DNA from: Pseudomaricurvus sp. HS19
GTDB taxonomy: Bacteria; Pseudomonadota; Gammaproteobacteria; Pseudomonadales; Cellvibrionaceae
DNA length: 64,000 bases
Reading direction: 5' to 3'
Assembly: GCF_009857815.1 (NCBI RefSeq)
Contig: NZ_WVVW01000001.1
Coordinates: 310,001 to 374,000, forward strand
In this document: in pieces, positions 16,805 through 25,830 of the stretch
Numbering within the stretch: the first letter of the stretch is position 1
Layout of the letters: the number at the start of each line of letters is the position of its first letter
Program-made: the position numbers and the translations under genes
Notes under the pieces: model-generated
Seen by the model: only the letters and a program-made list of their open reading frames with translations
What the model was told of the DNA's origin: nothing
Databases searched by the model: none

Positions 16805-17733
16805 GTTCTTCTCCAGCGGCGGAGTCGCCCCCGGCCTGCCTGATTGATGCCTCCATCTATATTTTCCGCTACTACTTTTCCCTGCCGGATAACTGGTTCA
16901 GTCAGGAGGGCAATCCCACCGCGGCGGTGTATGGCTACACCCAATTCCTGTTGGGATTGCTGCAGCATGAGCGACCGGCCTGGGGCGTAGCCTGTTTTGA
17001 TGAAAGCCTGGGTAGCTGCTTTCGCAACCAGATCTATCCTGACTATAAAAGCAGTCGTGTCCTGCCTGATGAGCTGCTGGAGTTTCAGCTGCACGCCTGC
17101 CAGGAAGTCACCGGCCTGTTGGGGTTTACCTGCCTGGCCAGCCAAACCTATGAAGCGGACGACCTGCTGGGCAGTACCATGACCATGCTGCACCAACTGC
17201 AGCCACAATTGCCGGTGGCACTACTGACCCGCGATAAGGATCTGGGACAGCTGCTGGGACGGCCACAGGATTACCTGTGGGATTACGTCAAACCGGCCCA
17301 GCAACAGCGACTGTACCGGGAGGCGATTTTTACCAAATTCGGTGTCTGGCCGGAGCAGCTGCCGGACTACCTGGCGTTGGTGGGAGACGCGGTGGATGAC
17401 ATTCCCGGGGTGCCCGGCATTGGCGCCAAAACCGCACAGGCATTGCTGCAATGGGGCGGCGACCTGACCGCCATCGTGCAGCGCAGGGAAGAGATTGGCG
17501 GGCTACTGCTACGCGGTGCGCGACGCTTGCCAGAGCTGCTGGGTGAGCATCTTGAACAGCTGGCTGTCTCCCGGGTGCTGGCGCAAATCGTCACCGATGC
17601 GGAACTGCCAATTACTGAACAGCAGTTGCGGGTCGCTTCGCCGGATGTGCCGGCTTTTATTGATTTCTGTGAACGCATGGGGCTGCCTGCCTCCTGGCAG
17701 CGACGCTGTCAGCAACTGGAGGAGTACGCTTGA
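16801..17733 (+). CDS. 5'-3' exonuclease (PolA N-domain/ExoIX-like)
   Basis: A 310-residue flap-endonuclease-family protein. Acidic metal-site segments are visible in order: LIDASIYIFR, FDESLGSCFRNQIYPDYKSSR, YEADDLLG, LLTRDKDLGQLL and GDAVDDIPGVPGIGAKTA, the last containing the helix-hairpin-helix that binds DNA. It lacks the polymerase domain of PolA. It probably cleaves 5' flaps. It starts with GTG overlapping the epmC stop (GTGA) and ends overlapping pdxB, so translation is coupled. Confidence 0.87.
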   Translation: MSSSPAAESPPACLIDASIYIFRYYFSLPDNWFSQEGNPTAAVYGYTQFLLGLLQHERPAWGVACFDESLGSCFRNQIYPDYKSSRVLPDELLEFQLHACQEVTGLLGFTCLASQTYEADDLLGSTMTMLHQLQPQLPVALLTRDKDLGQLLGRPQDYLWDYVKPAQQQRLYREAIFTKFGVWPEQLPDYLALVGDAVDDIPGVPGIGAKTAQALLQWGGDLTAIVQRREEIGGLLLRGARRLPELLGEHLEQLAVSRVLAQIVTDAELPITEQQLRVASPDVPAFIDFCERMGLPASWQRRCQQLEEYA

Positions 17734-18908
17734 ATTCACTGCGTATTGTCGCCGACGAGAATATCCCGTTTGTGGAGCAGGTGTTCGGTTCCCTGGGGCA
17801 GGTAACCACCTTGCCGGGCCGTACCATGACTGCCGCCCAGGTTGCCGAAGCCGATGTACTGCTGGTGCGCTCGGTTACGGCGGTTAACAAGGCGCTGCTG
17901 CAGGGCTCGCGCGTCAAATTTGTCGGTACCTGCACCATCGGCACTGATCACCTCGATATTGCCTGGCTACAGCAGCAGGGGATTACTGCTGCCAGCGCAC
18001 CGGGTTGTAACGCCAACTCCGTGGTGCAATACGCACTGGCGGTGATGGCGCTGTTGCGTCCGGGCTGGCGGCAGATGACGGTGGGGATTGTGGGCTGCGG
18101 TAATGTCGGCGATCGCCTGCGACAGAAACTGCTGGCCCTCGGGGTTCAGGTGCATTGTTACGATCCATGGCTGACACCGCAGCAAGTGCCACAACTGACG
18201 AGCCTGGAGGTGGTACTGGGCTGCGACATCGTCTGCCTGCATGCGCCGCTGGTGCATACGCAACCCCATCCCAGCTGGCATCTTCTGGATTTGCCGAGGT
18301 TGCAGCAGCTGGGTCAGGGCACACTGCTGATGAACGCCGGACGCGGCGCGGTGATCGATAATCAGGCGCTGAAAACGGTGCTGGCAAGTCGGCGGGACCT
18401 GACGGTTGCGCTGGATGTGTGGGAGCCGGAACCGCTGCTGGATCTGGAGTTGCTGCAACAGGTGGCGCTGGCTACACCGCACATTGCCGGCTACAGCTAC
18501 GATGGCAAGGTGGGTGGCACGGTACAGATTGCCGCAGCCTTGTGTGAGCACCTGGGGCTCGAACCGGTAGCGGATCTCAAAACCTTGTTGTCAGCCGATG
18601 CCAGCAGTCATCAGTCCCTGGCGTGGTCCGGGCATGAAGGCGGGGCAGGTGTGGATGCGTGGCTCAATGACGCCATTCTTGCCACTTATGATCTGGTGGG
18701 TGATGACAGCCGTTGTCGGCAGGCGTTGCTGCAGGCAGATGGCGAGCTGGCGCGAGCCCGTGCCTTTGATGAGTTACGTAAGCACTATCCCAAACGCCGT
18801 GAGTTTGACAGCTTTCGGCTTGGTGCTCTGCCGGACGGCTTATCGGCAACAGAAAAAAAGTCGCTCAACCAGTGGTTGGCGACTTTGGGAATGTCCCGGC
18901 AAGAGTAG
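17730..18908 (+). CDS. pdxB: Erythronate-4-phosphate dehydrogenase PdxB
   Basis: The 392-residue protein begins LRIVADENIPFVEQVFG, diagnostic of PdxB. It has the NAD motif GIVGCGNVGDRL near residue 115, catalytic Arg/Glu/His of the D-2-hydroxyacid dehydrogenase fold (NAGRGAVID, the acid in VALDVWEPEP, and His in TPHIAGYS) and the PdxB dimerisation domain at the C-terminus. It oxidises 4-phosphoerythronate in pyridoxal phosphate synthesis. TTG start overlaps the exonuclease stop (TTGA). It closes the four-gene operon. Confidence 0.95.
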   Translation: MNSLRIVADENIPFVEQVFGSLGQVTTLPGRTMTAAQVAEADVLLVRSVTAVNKALLQGSRVKFVGTCTIGTDHLDIAWLQQQGITAASAPGCNANSVVQYALAVMALLRPGWRQMTVGIVGCGNVGDRLRQKLLALGVQVHCYDPWLTPQQVPQLTSLEVVLGCDIVCLHAPLVHTQPHPSWHLLDLPRLQQLGQGTLLMNAGRGAVIDNQALKTVLASRRDLTVALDVWEPEPLLDLELLQQVALATPHIAGYSYDGKVGGTVQIAAALCEHLGLEPVADLKTLLSADASSHQSLAWSGHEGGAGVDAWLNDAILATYDLVGDDSRCRQALLQADGELARARAFDELRKHYPKRREFDSFRLGALPDGLSATEKKSLNQWLATLGMSRQE

Positions 18909-18947
18909 CTTCTACTAGGAGAGAACGTACTAGGAGAGAAAACGGAT

Positions 18948-19163
18948 TCAGCAGGCCCGGAGAGATCGGGGCAACAGCTCCGGCGACAGGAAATCCTGCA
19001 CCTGCTGCAAGGCATCGTCGATCATCTTCGCGGTCATGGGGATCTCGCGTCCGCGTTCATCCAGCAGGGCAGCACCGTGAAAGTCCCGTGATTCATTCCG
19101 GGGGCGGTCACTGCCGAACTGTTTGCCTGCCAGTGTGTAAACTCGGGTCTTGCGCTCGTTCAT
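18948..19163 (-). CDS. Small conserved protein (PA1571-like)
   Basis: A 71-residue soluble basic protein. The readable core is GAALLDERGREIPMTAKMIDDALQQV, here split as LLDERGREIP and TAKMIDDALQQV, resembling a small pseudomonad family known only by locus names such as PA1571. The ATG at 19163 was preferred to an upstream in-frame ATG at 19229 because the extra residues look non-conserved. No function can be given. Confidence 0.5.
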   Translation of the reverse strand: MNERKTRVYTLAGKQFGSDRPRNESRDFHGAALLDERGREIPMTAKMIDDALQQVQDFLSPELLPRSLRAC

Positions 19164-19624
19164 GGCGATACCTGTGGAATGGGTTGCAGACATGTCGTGG
19201 GCGGCTCGCTCCAACCTGGTCGCGACCACGGATCGACTGTCCCTGACACAGTGCGCACTATAGGAGGCGTCTGTGACAGTAATGTGACTGCTTGTGATCC
19301 GGGACGGTGGTAAGGTGTGCGCTTGTCCACGTTCCTGAGTTCAGTATAGTGATGCCTCGATTGGCCAAATGTGCGGCCCGTCAAAACATTCAGACCAATT
19401 TTTCATAATGTGGCGCCAAACGCTTCATAATGGTCATTTAGGCCAGCTCGCCTGCTCCGGCCAGTGCTTTACTGGCGCCATATACTTTACTGTCTCCTTT
19501 TATAGCTGCCGTCCAGTGTCACCGCGTCCGGTTTTGGACAGAGCTTCCTGTTGCGCGGAACGGCACATGAAGAAATTTACCAGAGAGCACCACATTGACT
19601 ACTGAGGTGAACCCCCCGGCTTCC
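19164..19624. other. Intergenic region, no gene recognised
   Basis: About 460 bp between two divergent genes. I see no credible coding frame, no hairpin followed by a T run and no strong promoter hexamers. Short AT-rich patches (around 19395-19435 and 19490-19505) may contain promoters for the genes on either side. Confidence 0.5.
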
Positions 19625-20755
19625 ATGCGTCTGGGTTTGATCATCAATCCTCTGGCCGGGCTGGGTGGCCCTGCCGGCTTAAAGGGCAGTGATAACCGCG
19701 CGCAGGTTGCGACACTGCTTTCCACAAGCGAGCCAAGTCGGGCGCTGCTGAGGGCTGCACGTTGTCTTTCCCTGCTGGCGGAGAGCGGCTGCACTGTATT
19801 TTCGGCAGCGGGCCCCATGGGGGGTGATCTGGCGCAAGCGTCGGGATTAACGCTGGAGACCCTGATGGTCACCGGCGCGCGCACCAGTGCTGTGGATACA
19901 CGCCAGTTGGCACAGGCAATCCTGCAGGCGGGGGTGGACCTGCTGCTGTTCGCCGGCGGCGATGGCACGGCCCGGGATATCTGCTCGGTGGTGGGTGAGC
20001 AACTGCCGGTGCTGGGTATTCCCGCCGGTGTGAAAATGCACTCCGGCGTCTTTGCCTTGTCGCCGGAGGCCGCGGCGGAAGTGGTGTTGGCAATGATTCG
20101 CGGTGAACTGGTGGATATCCAGTCACAGGAGGTGCGCGATATTGACGAAGCCCTGCTGCAGCAGGGGCGGGTCAACAGCCGTTACTTTGGCTCCCTGAGA
20201 GTGCCGTCTCCAGGCCAGTTCGTGCAGTCCACCAAACAGGGTGGCAGGGAAGTGGAAGAGCTGGTTATTGATGACATAGTCGCCGATCTGTGTGAGCAGA
20301 TGGAGGAGGACACTCTTTACCTTATCGGTGCCGGCACCACCAATCAGGCCTTGATGGATGCCCTGGGACTGCCCAACACCTTGCTGGGTGTGGATGTGGT
20401 ACTGGCTGGTGAGCTGGTGGCAGCCGATGTGAGCGCCAGTCAGCTGGAGCAGCTGTTGTTGCAGCATAGTGGCCCGGTACAGGCCATGCTCTCTATTACG
20501 GCTAACCAGGGTGCCCTGATTGGTCGTGGTAATCAGCAGTTATCGCCCATGGTGCTGCGTCGCCTTGGCAGGGAGGGGATTTGTGCTCTGGCTACCAAAG
20601 GCAAACTGCGGGAGCTGGCTGGCCGACCGTTGTTGCTGGATACCAATGACCCGCAACTGGACAGGGAGTGGAGCGGCTATATCGAAGTGGTGACCGGCTA
20701 TCACGAACGCACACTCTATCCTCTGGGCTTGCCTGCCGGGGGAGAAACAGTATGA
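19625..20755 (+). CDS. ATP-NAD kinase family protein (AcoX-like)
   Basis: A 376-residue protein that starts MRLGLIINPLAGLGG and has the NAD-kinase-fold motif FAGGDGTARDI near residue 110, then GIPAGVKMHSGVFA. This matches the AcoX-type subgroup of the NAD/diacylglycerol kinase superfamily, whose substrate is not firmly known. I chose the ATG at 19625, which directly precedes the conserved N-terminus and has GAGGTG 11 bases upstream; a TTG at 19595 would add ten residues. Its TGA overlaps the ATG of the methyltransferase gene. Confidence 0.82.
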   Translation: MRLGLIINPLAGLGGPAGLKGSDNRAQVATLLSTSEPSRALLRAARCLSLLAESGCTVFSAAGPMGGDLAQASGLTLETLMVTGARTSAVDTRQLAQAILQAGVDLLLFAGGDGTARDICSVVGEQLPVLGIPAGVKMHSGVFALSPEAAAEVVLAMIRGELVDIQSQEVRDIDEALLQQGRVNSRYFGSLRVPSPGQFVQSTKQGGREVEELVIDDIVADLCEQMEEDTLYLIGAGTTNQALMDALGLPNTLLGVDVVLAGELVAADVSASQLEQLLLQHSGPVQAMLSITANQGALIGRGNQQLSPMVLRRLGREGICALATKGKLRELAGRPLLLDTNDPQLDREWSGYIEVVTGYHERTLYPLGLPAGGETV

Positions 20756-21684
20756 GTGCACTGAGCGATGCCATTAAGCAGCAGTTGGATCTGCTCAGCG
20801 ATGACAACAGTGATTCCCGTCGTTGGTTTCACGGGCGTGGCCGTACTTTCCCCGGTTTTGAACAGGTAGCGGTGGACTGGTTTGATCCGGTGCTGTGGGT
20901 GACCCTGTTTAAACCGGAGGAGACTGCGGGGCTGGAACAGCAGTGGCTGCGAGAGATTGTCGAACTGTTGCAGACCAGCGGTTCCCGGGTGGCTGCGGTG
21001 CTGGTGCAGCGCCGCTTCGCCGGTCACTCCAGTTGCGAGTGTATCTGGGGTGAAGTGCCGGAGCTGCTGTATGCGCGGCGTGGAGCCTTGCGTTTCCACC
21101 TGCAACTGGGGGAGCGCCAGAACACCGGCTATTTCCTCGATATGGAACCGGGACGCTGTTGGTTGGATGGGCTGTCGAAGGGTCGGCGGGTGTTGAACCT
21201 GTTCTCCTACACCTGCAGCCTCTCGGTGGTTGCCATGGCGGCGGGAGCCAACAGCGTGGTGAATGTGGATATGAGCAGTGCCGCGCTCGGTCAGGGCCGT
21301 GACAATCATCGCCTCAATGACCAGGACCTGGGGGCGGTGCGCTTCCTGTCGGAGAATATTCTCAAGTCCTGGGGGCGTATTCGCCGTCAGGGGCCTTACG
21401 ATCTGGTGGTGATGGACCCGCCGTCGTTCCAGAAGGGCAGTTTTGTCGCACAGCGGGATTACCCCAAGTTACTGCGCCGGGTACCGGAGTTGATGCCTGC
21501 TGGCGGGGATCTGCTGCTGTCGCTTAATGCGCCGGAATTGCCGGAGTCTTTCCTGCATGACTGTATCGCCGAGGCAGCGCTGCAGTGTGAAGTGGTGGGG
21601 CGCCTTCCTGAACATCCGGATTTCCCTGACAGTGACAGTGAGCGGCGGCTGAAGCTGCTGCATGTCCGTTACAGGCCGACATAA
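20752..21684 (+). CDS. Class I SAM-dependent rRNA-type methyltransferase
   Basis: A 310-residue Rossmann methyltransferase. After an N-terminal RNA-binding-like part (RRWFHGRGRTFPGFEQV) come TGYFLDMEPGR, the SAM motif VLNLFSYTCSLSVVAMAAGA and catalytic-site DPPSFQKGSF, as in the RlmI/RlmK group of 23S rRNA methyltransferases. The exact target is not readable. The start codon is inside ATGA shared with the upstream kinase-like gene, so the two are translationally coupled. Confidence 0.85.
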   Translation: MSALSDAIKQQLDLLSDDNSDSRRWFHGRGRTFPGFEQVAVDWFDPVLWVTLFKPEETAGLEQQWLREIVELLQTSGSRVAAVLVQRRFAGHSSCECIWGEVPELLYARRGALRFHLQLGERQNTGYFLDMEPGRCWLDGLSKGRRVLNLFSYTCSLSVVAMAAGANSVVNVDMSSAALGQGRDNHRLNDQDLGAVRFLSENILKSWGRIRRQGPYDLVVMDPPSFQKGSFVAQRDYPKLLRRVPELMPAGGDLLLSLNAPELPESFLHDCIAEAALQCEVVGRLPEHPDFPDSDSERRLKLLHVRYRPT

Positions 21685-21905
21685 TCACCGGATTTCCCGG
21701 AGAGGTTTCCCCGTTCAATAGCCCGGCAATCAGCACTCGTTACTGTTAACCGGTGCAGGTAACTTGTCATTCGGTGACAGGTTCAGGAAACTAAGGTCGG
21801 CCGAACACGGTCCCAGGAAAGCCCGTAACAGCTGCGGAGATCATCCGGAGTGTAAGATTGGGCGGACCGGAACGACTAACCATAAAACACAGTAAGGATC
21901 AGATT

Positions 21906-22244
21906 ATGGCTAAGAAACTGAATACCCCCCTGGCGGCTGCCGTTGGTGCCGCATTTATCGCCTCTGCCAGCTTCTCCGGTGCAACCCTCGCAGCCGATGC
22001 CAACCCTTTTGCCGCCACCGACCTGGGCGTTGGTTACAACCTGGCCGACAAGCACGGCGAGGGCAAGTGTGGTGAGGGTAAATGTGGCGACGACATGAAG
22101 AAGAAAGACAAAATGCCCGCCAAAGCCAAAGAAGGAAAGTGTGGTGAAGGCAAGTGCGGTGCAGAGATGATGAAAGGCAAGGGTACCGACAACAGTGGCC
22201 AGCAGAAGGCGGCTGAAAAAGCGGCTGAGCCGGCTGGCAAGTAA
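21906..22244 (+). CDS. hvfA: HvfA-type RiPP precursor with four EGKCG motifs
   Basis: A 112-residue secreted precursor. Residues 1-30 form a Sec signal peptide (hydrophobic AAAVGAAFIASASFSG, cleavage after TLA). The mature part starts ADANPFAATDLGVGYNLAD, typical of the family, and contains two tandem EGKCG pairs encoded at 22059-22088 and 22131-22160, separated by a Lys-rich spacer. In the Haemophilus HvfABCD system the MNIO enzyme and partner convert Cys in EGKCG motifs to copper-binding thiooxazoles; the same is inferred here. An AAGGA site precedes the ATG. It heads hvfBC. Confidence 0.88.
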   Translation: MAKKLNTPLAAAVGAAFIASASFSGATLAADANPFAATDLGVGYNLADKHGEGKCGEGKCGDDMKKKDKMPAKAKEGKCGEGKCGAEMMKGKGTDNSGQQKAAEKAAEPAGK

Positions 22245-22318
22245 GCTTGTCACTCCGGATGGTTGGCCTGCGGTGCAGGCCTCCGTCCGGGATGCCTGAA
22301 CGACAAGGGGACGAGCTG

Positions 22319-23188
22319 ATGACGGATCAGATCGCTGCAATCAGTGGAGCCGGGCTGGGGTTGCGTCGCAGCCTGCTGGATGAGCTGGGAGAGGTTGGCC
22401 TGGATGAGGTTCAGTTTCTGGAGGTGGCTCCTGAAAACTGGATCGGTGTGGGCGGGCGCCTGGGTTCGGCGTTGCGGGCTTACACGGAGCGCTTCCCGTT
22501 TGTCTGTCATGGCCTGTCCCTCTCTATCGGGTCTACAGACCCTCTGGATATGGCACTGCTGACCGATATTCGCGCATTTATGCGCAGCCATAACATTTCT
22601 GTTTACAGCGAACACCTGAGCTACTGCAGTGACAGTGGCCATCTCTACGACCTGCTGCCCATTCCTTTTACAGAAGAGGCTGTGCGCCATGTGGCACAGC
22701 GGGTAGGGCAGGTGCAGGATTTTCTTGGCCAGCGAATCGCCCTGGAAAACGCCTCCTACTACTGCGCCCCGCAGCAGGAGATGTCCGAGATCGACTTTAT
22801 CAATGCCGTGGTGGCGGAAGCCGATTGTGACCTGCTGCTGGACGTTAACAATATCTACGTTAACAGCATCAATCACCGCTATGACCCCTATGATTTTCTC
22901 GCGCGCCTGCCCCTGGAGCAGGCGGTGTATGTGCATGTAGCCGGCCACTATAACGAAGCGGAAGACCTGCGGGTGGATACCCACGGGGCCGATGTCATAG
23001 ACCCGGTCTGGGGCTTGTTGCAGGCGGCCTATGGCCTCTGCGGCCCGCTGCCCACACTGCTGGAGAGGGACTTTAATATTCCGCCGTTGCCCCAGTTACT
23101 GGAGGAGGTGGGTACCATTCGCCAGTTGCAGCAGGCTTGCGTGTCGCAGAGACCCGCTGAGCTGCTCAGTGGTCGCAAAGGAGCCTGA
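22319..23188 (+). CDS. hvfB: MNIO family (DUF692) RiPP-modifying oxidase, HvfB-like
   Basis: A 289-residue TIM-barrel protein of the multinuclear non-haem iron oxidase family. Metal-ligand segments of the family are visible in order: CHGLSLSIG, SEHLSYC, LENASYY, LDVNNIYVN, HVAGHY, DTHGADV and LERDFNIPP. It should oxidise cysteines of the upstream peptide. I chose the ATG at 22319, preceded by AAGGGGA, which matches the start of the conserved GAGLGLRR segment. It lies 74 bp after hvfA and 4 bp before hvfC. Confidence 0.9.
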   Translation: MTDQIAAISGAGLGLRRSLLDELGEVGLDEVQFLEVAPENWIGVGGRLGSALRAYTERFPFVCHGLSLSIGSTDPLDMALLTDIRAFMRSHNISVYSEHLSYCSDSGHLYDLLPIPFTEEAVRHVAQRVGQVQDFLGQRIALENASYYCAPQQEMSEIDFINAVVAEADCDLLLDVNNIYVNSINHRYDPYDFLARLPLEQAVYVHVAGHYNEAEDLRVDTHGADVIDPVWGLLQAAYGLCGPLPTLLERDFNIPPLPQLLEEVGTIRQLQQACVSQRPAELLSGRKGA

Positions 23189-23192
23189 AGCG

Positions 23193-23945
23193 GTGCCTGA
23201 TATGTCGTTTGCGGGGGTTCAGAAGCAGTTGGCCGATCATCTCCGGGATCCGCAGCAGGTTGCCCCCCCCGGTGCAATGGAAGAGCGTCGGTTGGCGATC
23301 TACCGGGAGCTGGTGTTTAACAACATTGAAGGTTTCCTCAGCAGTGGCTTTCCCGTATTGCGCAGCCTCTACGACGATGAGGCCTGGCTGGGGCTGGTGC
23401 GGGAATTTATCCGCACGCACCGCTCGGAGAGCCCCTATTTCCTGCAGATCAGCGAAGAGTTCCTGGCGTTTCTGCAGGAAGAGTACCAGCCGGGAGCAGC
23501 GGATCCGGCCTTCCTGCTGGAGCTGGCCCACTATGAGTGGGTGGAATTGGCTCTGGATGTCTCTACAGAGGAGATCCCTGAGAGCTCGCACACGGCAGGC
23601 CTGAGTCCGGAGCAACTCCTGGACACCCGCCTGAGCCTGTCCCCACTGGTCTGGCGGCTCTCCTACCAATTTCCGGTACACCGCATCGGGCCTGACTACC
23701 GCCCGGCAGAACCTCCGGCGGAGCCCATCTTTCTGCTGGTCTACCGCAACCGGCAGCAACAGGTCCGTTTTATGGAGAGCAATGCCCTAACCGTGCATCT
23801 GCTGAATCTGCTGGAAGAGGGCCTCAGTGGCAGGGCGGCGCTGCAAACACTGGCGGCCGATTTGCAGCATCCCCACCCGGAGCAGCTGCTGGCCATGGGC
23901 GCCAAGCTTCTGGCTCAACTGGTGGGCAGCGATATCCTGGTCTGA
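23193..23945 (+). CDS. hvfC: DUF2063 partner protein, HvfC-like
   Basis: A 250-residue protein with the DUF2063 N-terminal domain (RLAIYRELVFNNIEGFLSSGFPVLRSL) and an additional C-terminal winged-helix-like half found in MNIO partner proteins. Such partners recruit the precursor peptide to the DUF692 enzyme. The GTG at 23193 was chosen because AAAGGAG lies 9 bases upstream; the next in-frame ATG (23202) would be too far from it. No DoxX-type hvfD follows; the next gene is a porin. Confidence 0.88.
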   Translation: MPDMSFAGVQKQLADHLRDPQQVAPPGAMEERRLAIYRELVFNNIEGFLSSGFPVLRSLYDDEAWLGLVREFIRTHRSESPYFLQISEEFLAFLQEEYQPGAADPAFLLELAHYEWVELALDVSTEEIPESSHTAGLSPEQLLDTRLSLSPLVWRLSYQFPVHRIGPDYRPAEPPAEPIFLLVYRNRQQQVRFMESNALTVHLLNLLEEGLSGRAALQTLAADLQHPHPEQLLAMGAKLLAQLVGSDILV

Positions 23946-24209
23946 TACCTATCCGGACACGCCCGCCTTCTGTAACCGATACCCGGGTTACGAATCCTCG
24001 CAGTCTACCCATCGATTGACGCCTCAATCGGTATGCTGGCGCCGTATTTTTTCATTTGGTAATAAAAATCCTCGTTTTTACTAGTCTGTCATATTGTTGA
24101 CATATTCCGGTCGCAGAATGCCCGGCATACGCTGATGAGGCATCTCGCGTCACAGCTGTTGTTGATTAGCACTTGGGTCTATCTAAAACCACAATCGGGA
24201 GTGAACTCC
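23946..24209. other. Intergenic region upstream of porin
   Basis: 264 bp. A small inverted repeat (GTAACC at 23972-23977 and GGTTAC at 23986-23991) lies just after hvfC but lacks a T run, so it is at best a weak terminator. A perfect TTGACA hexamer is at 24097-24102, but no good -10 box is spaced from it. The porin leader is probably long. Confidence 0.4.
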
Positions 24210-25166
24210 ATGAAAAAAGCACTGTTGCCTCTGGCTATCGCCGCTGCAATGCCAGCTGCCGCTCTGGCGGAAGGTCCAATCGACGGAAAAGTTTACGGTA
24301 AGGTAAACGTCTCAATCGTAAATGCTGATGATGGCGACAGCGATGTTTGGGATGTAAACAGCAACGCTTCTCGCATCGGCTTTGCGGGCAAAACCGATCT
24401 GTCGGATTCCCTGGCAGTAATCTATAAGCTGGAGTACGAAACTTTCGTTGACGATGGCAGCAATGGTACTTCAACTTTCTCCCAGCGTAATATCTACGGT
24501 GGTCTGACTGGCGGATTCGGTACAATTATTGCCGGTCGTCACGATACCCCTACCAAACTGGCGCAGAACAAGATTGACCTGTTCAACGATCTCGAAGGTG
24601 ATATCAAAAATACCTTCGAAGGTGAAAATCGTGAATCCAACATCGTGATCTATACCACGCCTTCTTTTGCCGGTTTTGAGGCGTCTGCGGCTTTCGTAGC
24701 GTCTGAAGGCTCCGATGTGGACGGTGACGGTGAAAACGATGACGGTTTCGACGGTAACTCCATCGCCATCAGCTACACCTCTGACATGTTCTATGTGGCG
24801 CTGACCAACGATATAGATATCGATGATAAAGACAACCTGATGCGCGCTGTAGGCCAGATGAACCTGGGTGCCTTCCAGCTGGGCCTGATGTTCCAGGATG
24901 TGGAAGAGCAGGATGGTGACGAAGAAGATGGTTACTTCGCCAGTGTTCAGTACAAGATCGGTGATGTAGCCCTGAAGGCTCAGTACGGTCTGGTTGAGGG
25001 TGAGGAAGACGCAGAAGAGGAGACCTTCTCCGTCGGTGCCGACTACAAGCTGGCCAAGAGCACCAAACTGTTCGCTTTCTACACCACGAATGAAGATACT
25101 GACACCACCGGTGCCACCTCGTCCGAAGACGATTACTTCGGTATTGGTTTGGAGCACAAGTTCTAA
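24210..25166 (+). CDS. General porin (outer-membrane beta-barrel)
   Basis: A 318-residue acidic outer-membrane protein. Residues 1-20 are a signal peptide (MKKALLPLAIAAAMPAAALA). The mature N-terminus GKVYGKVNVSIV, the early SRIGFAGKTDL strand and the C-terminal strand ending in EHKF with terminal Phe are porin hallmarks. One surface loop near residue 175-190 is rich in Asp (DVDGDGENDDGFDGN) and resembles a Ca-binding loop. Ribosome site GGGAG precedes the ATG. A strong terminator follows. Codon use is less GC-rich than neighbours, as is common for highly expressed porins. Confidence 0.88.
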   Translation: MKKALLPLAIAAAMPAAALAEGPIDGKVYGKVNVSIVNADDGDSDVWDVNSNASRIGFAGKTDLSDSLAVIYKLEYETFVDDGSNGTSTFSQRNIYGGLTGGFGTIIAGRHDTPTKLAQNKIDLFNDLEGDIKNTFEGENRESNIVIYTTPSFAGFEASAAFVASEGSDVDGDGENDDGFDGNSIAISYTSDMFYVALTNDIDIDDKDNLMRAVGQMNLGAFQLGLMFQDVEEQDGDEEDGYFASVQYKIGDVALKAQYGLVEGEEDAEEETFSVGADYKLAKSTKLFAFYTTNEDTDTTGATSSEDDYFGIGLEHKF

Positions 25167-25193
25167 GAACTCTAAGGAGTTCCGGAACCAGGG

Positions 25194-25215
25194 AAAGGGT
25201 GCTTCGGCACCCTTT
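25194..25215 (+). terminator. Intrinsic terminator after the porin
   Basis: A 9-bp perfect stem (AAAGGGTGC / GCACCCTTT) with a TTCG tetraloop followed by a T-rich run. Confidence 0.93.
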
Positions 25216-25261
25216 TTCTTTCATAATTGGCAACGCCAAATTGATTAGCGGAGAGAGCTTT

Positions 25262-25735
25262 TTGAAACTGCAACAGTGGTTGGTCGTAGTATCATTATCA
25301 TGTGTAGCACAAGGCGTATGGGCTAAGGATCCTGAGTGCGGTGAAACCGTGGATATGGCCGATAGTCTGAATTTCCACAAAATGCACGTTGACTGCAGTG
25401 ATGAGGCGGTGGATACCTACGAACCCGGCTTGATTGACAAGCTGTTGGGCAAAGAGAAAGGGGTTGATACCTACGATGGTGACACGAATGATTCGTCAAC
25501 TGCTGCTGCCAATGTTCCCGTGAGTGCGGTAGACGCATCGCAGGATGATAGTGCCGGTATCACTTTCAACATTCGCGAACCCTTCACCGCCACCGGTGGC
25601 CCTCAATCCGCCCTGAACGGTCTGTTTGCCCAGATGATTCACTACTGCCCAAAGGGGTGGGAGAAGAAGAAAGAGTGGGCCGAACCGTCAGAAGGTGGTT
25701 ACTTCCTGTACTACCAGTTCCGCTGTGCGGAATAG
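25262..25735 (+). CDS. Hypothetical exported protein
   Basis: A 157-residue protein with a signal peptide (LQQWLVVVSLSCVAQGVWA, cleavage before KDPEC). The mature part is acidic and has a C-terminal block with paired cysteines (FAQMIHYCPKGWEKK ... YYQFRCAE) that looks like a small conserved periplasmic domain. No family recognised. TTG at 25262 was chosen because CGGAGAG lies upstream and the signal peptide begins directly after it; the frame extends upstream into the terminator, which is implausible. Confidence 0.65.
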   Translation: MKLQQWLVVVSLSCVAQGVWAKDPECGETVDMADSLNFHKMHVDCSDEAVDTYEPGLIDKLLGKEKGVDTYDGDTNDSSTAAANVPVSAVDASQDDSAGITFNIREPFTATGGPQSALNGLFAQMIHYCPKGWEKKKEWAEPSEGGYFLYYQFRCAE

Positions 25736-25830
25736 GGCGGTTTATAGCAGGTTGGTTATGTCCGCGGGAGCCTTTGACTCTGTTTGGGCATAAGCTAGAA
25801 TGCCTTTCCGCTTTGGCAGGAGAGGCAGCG

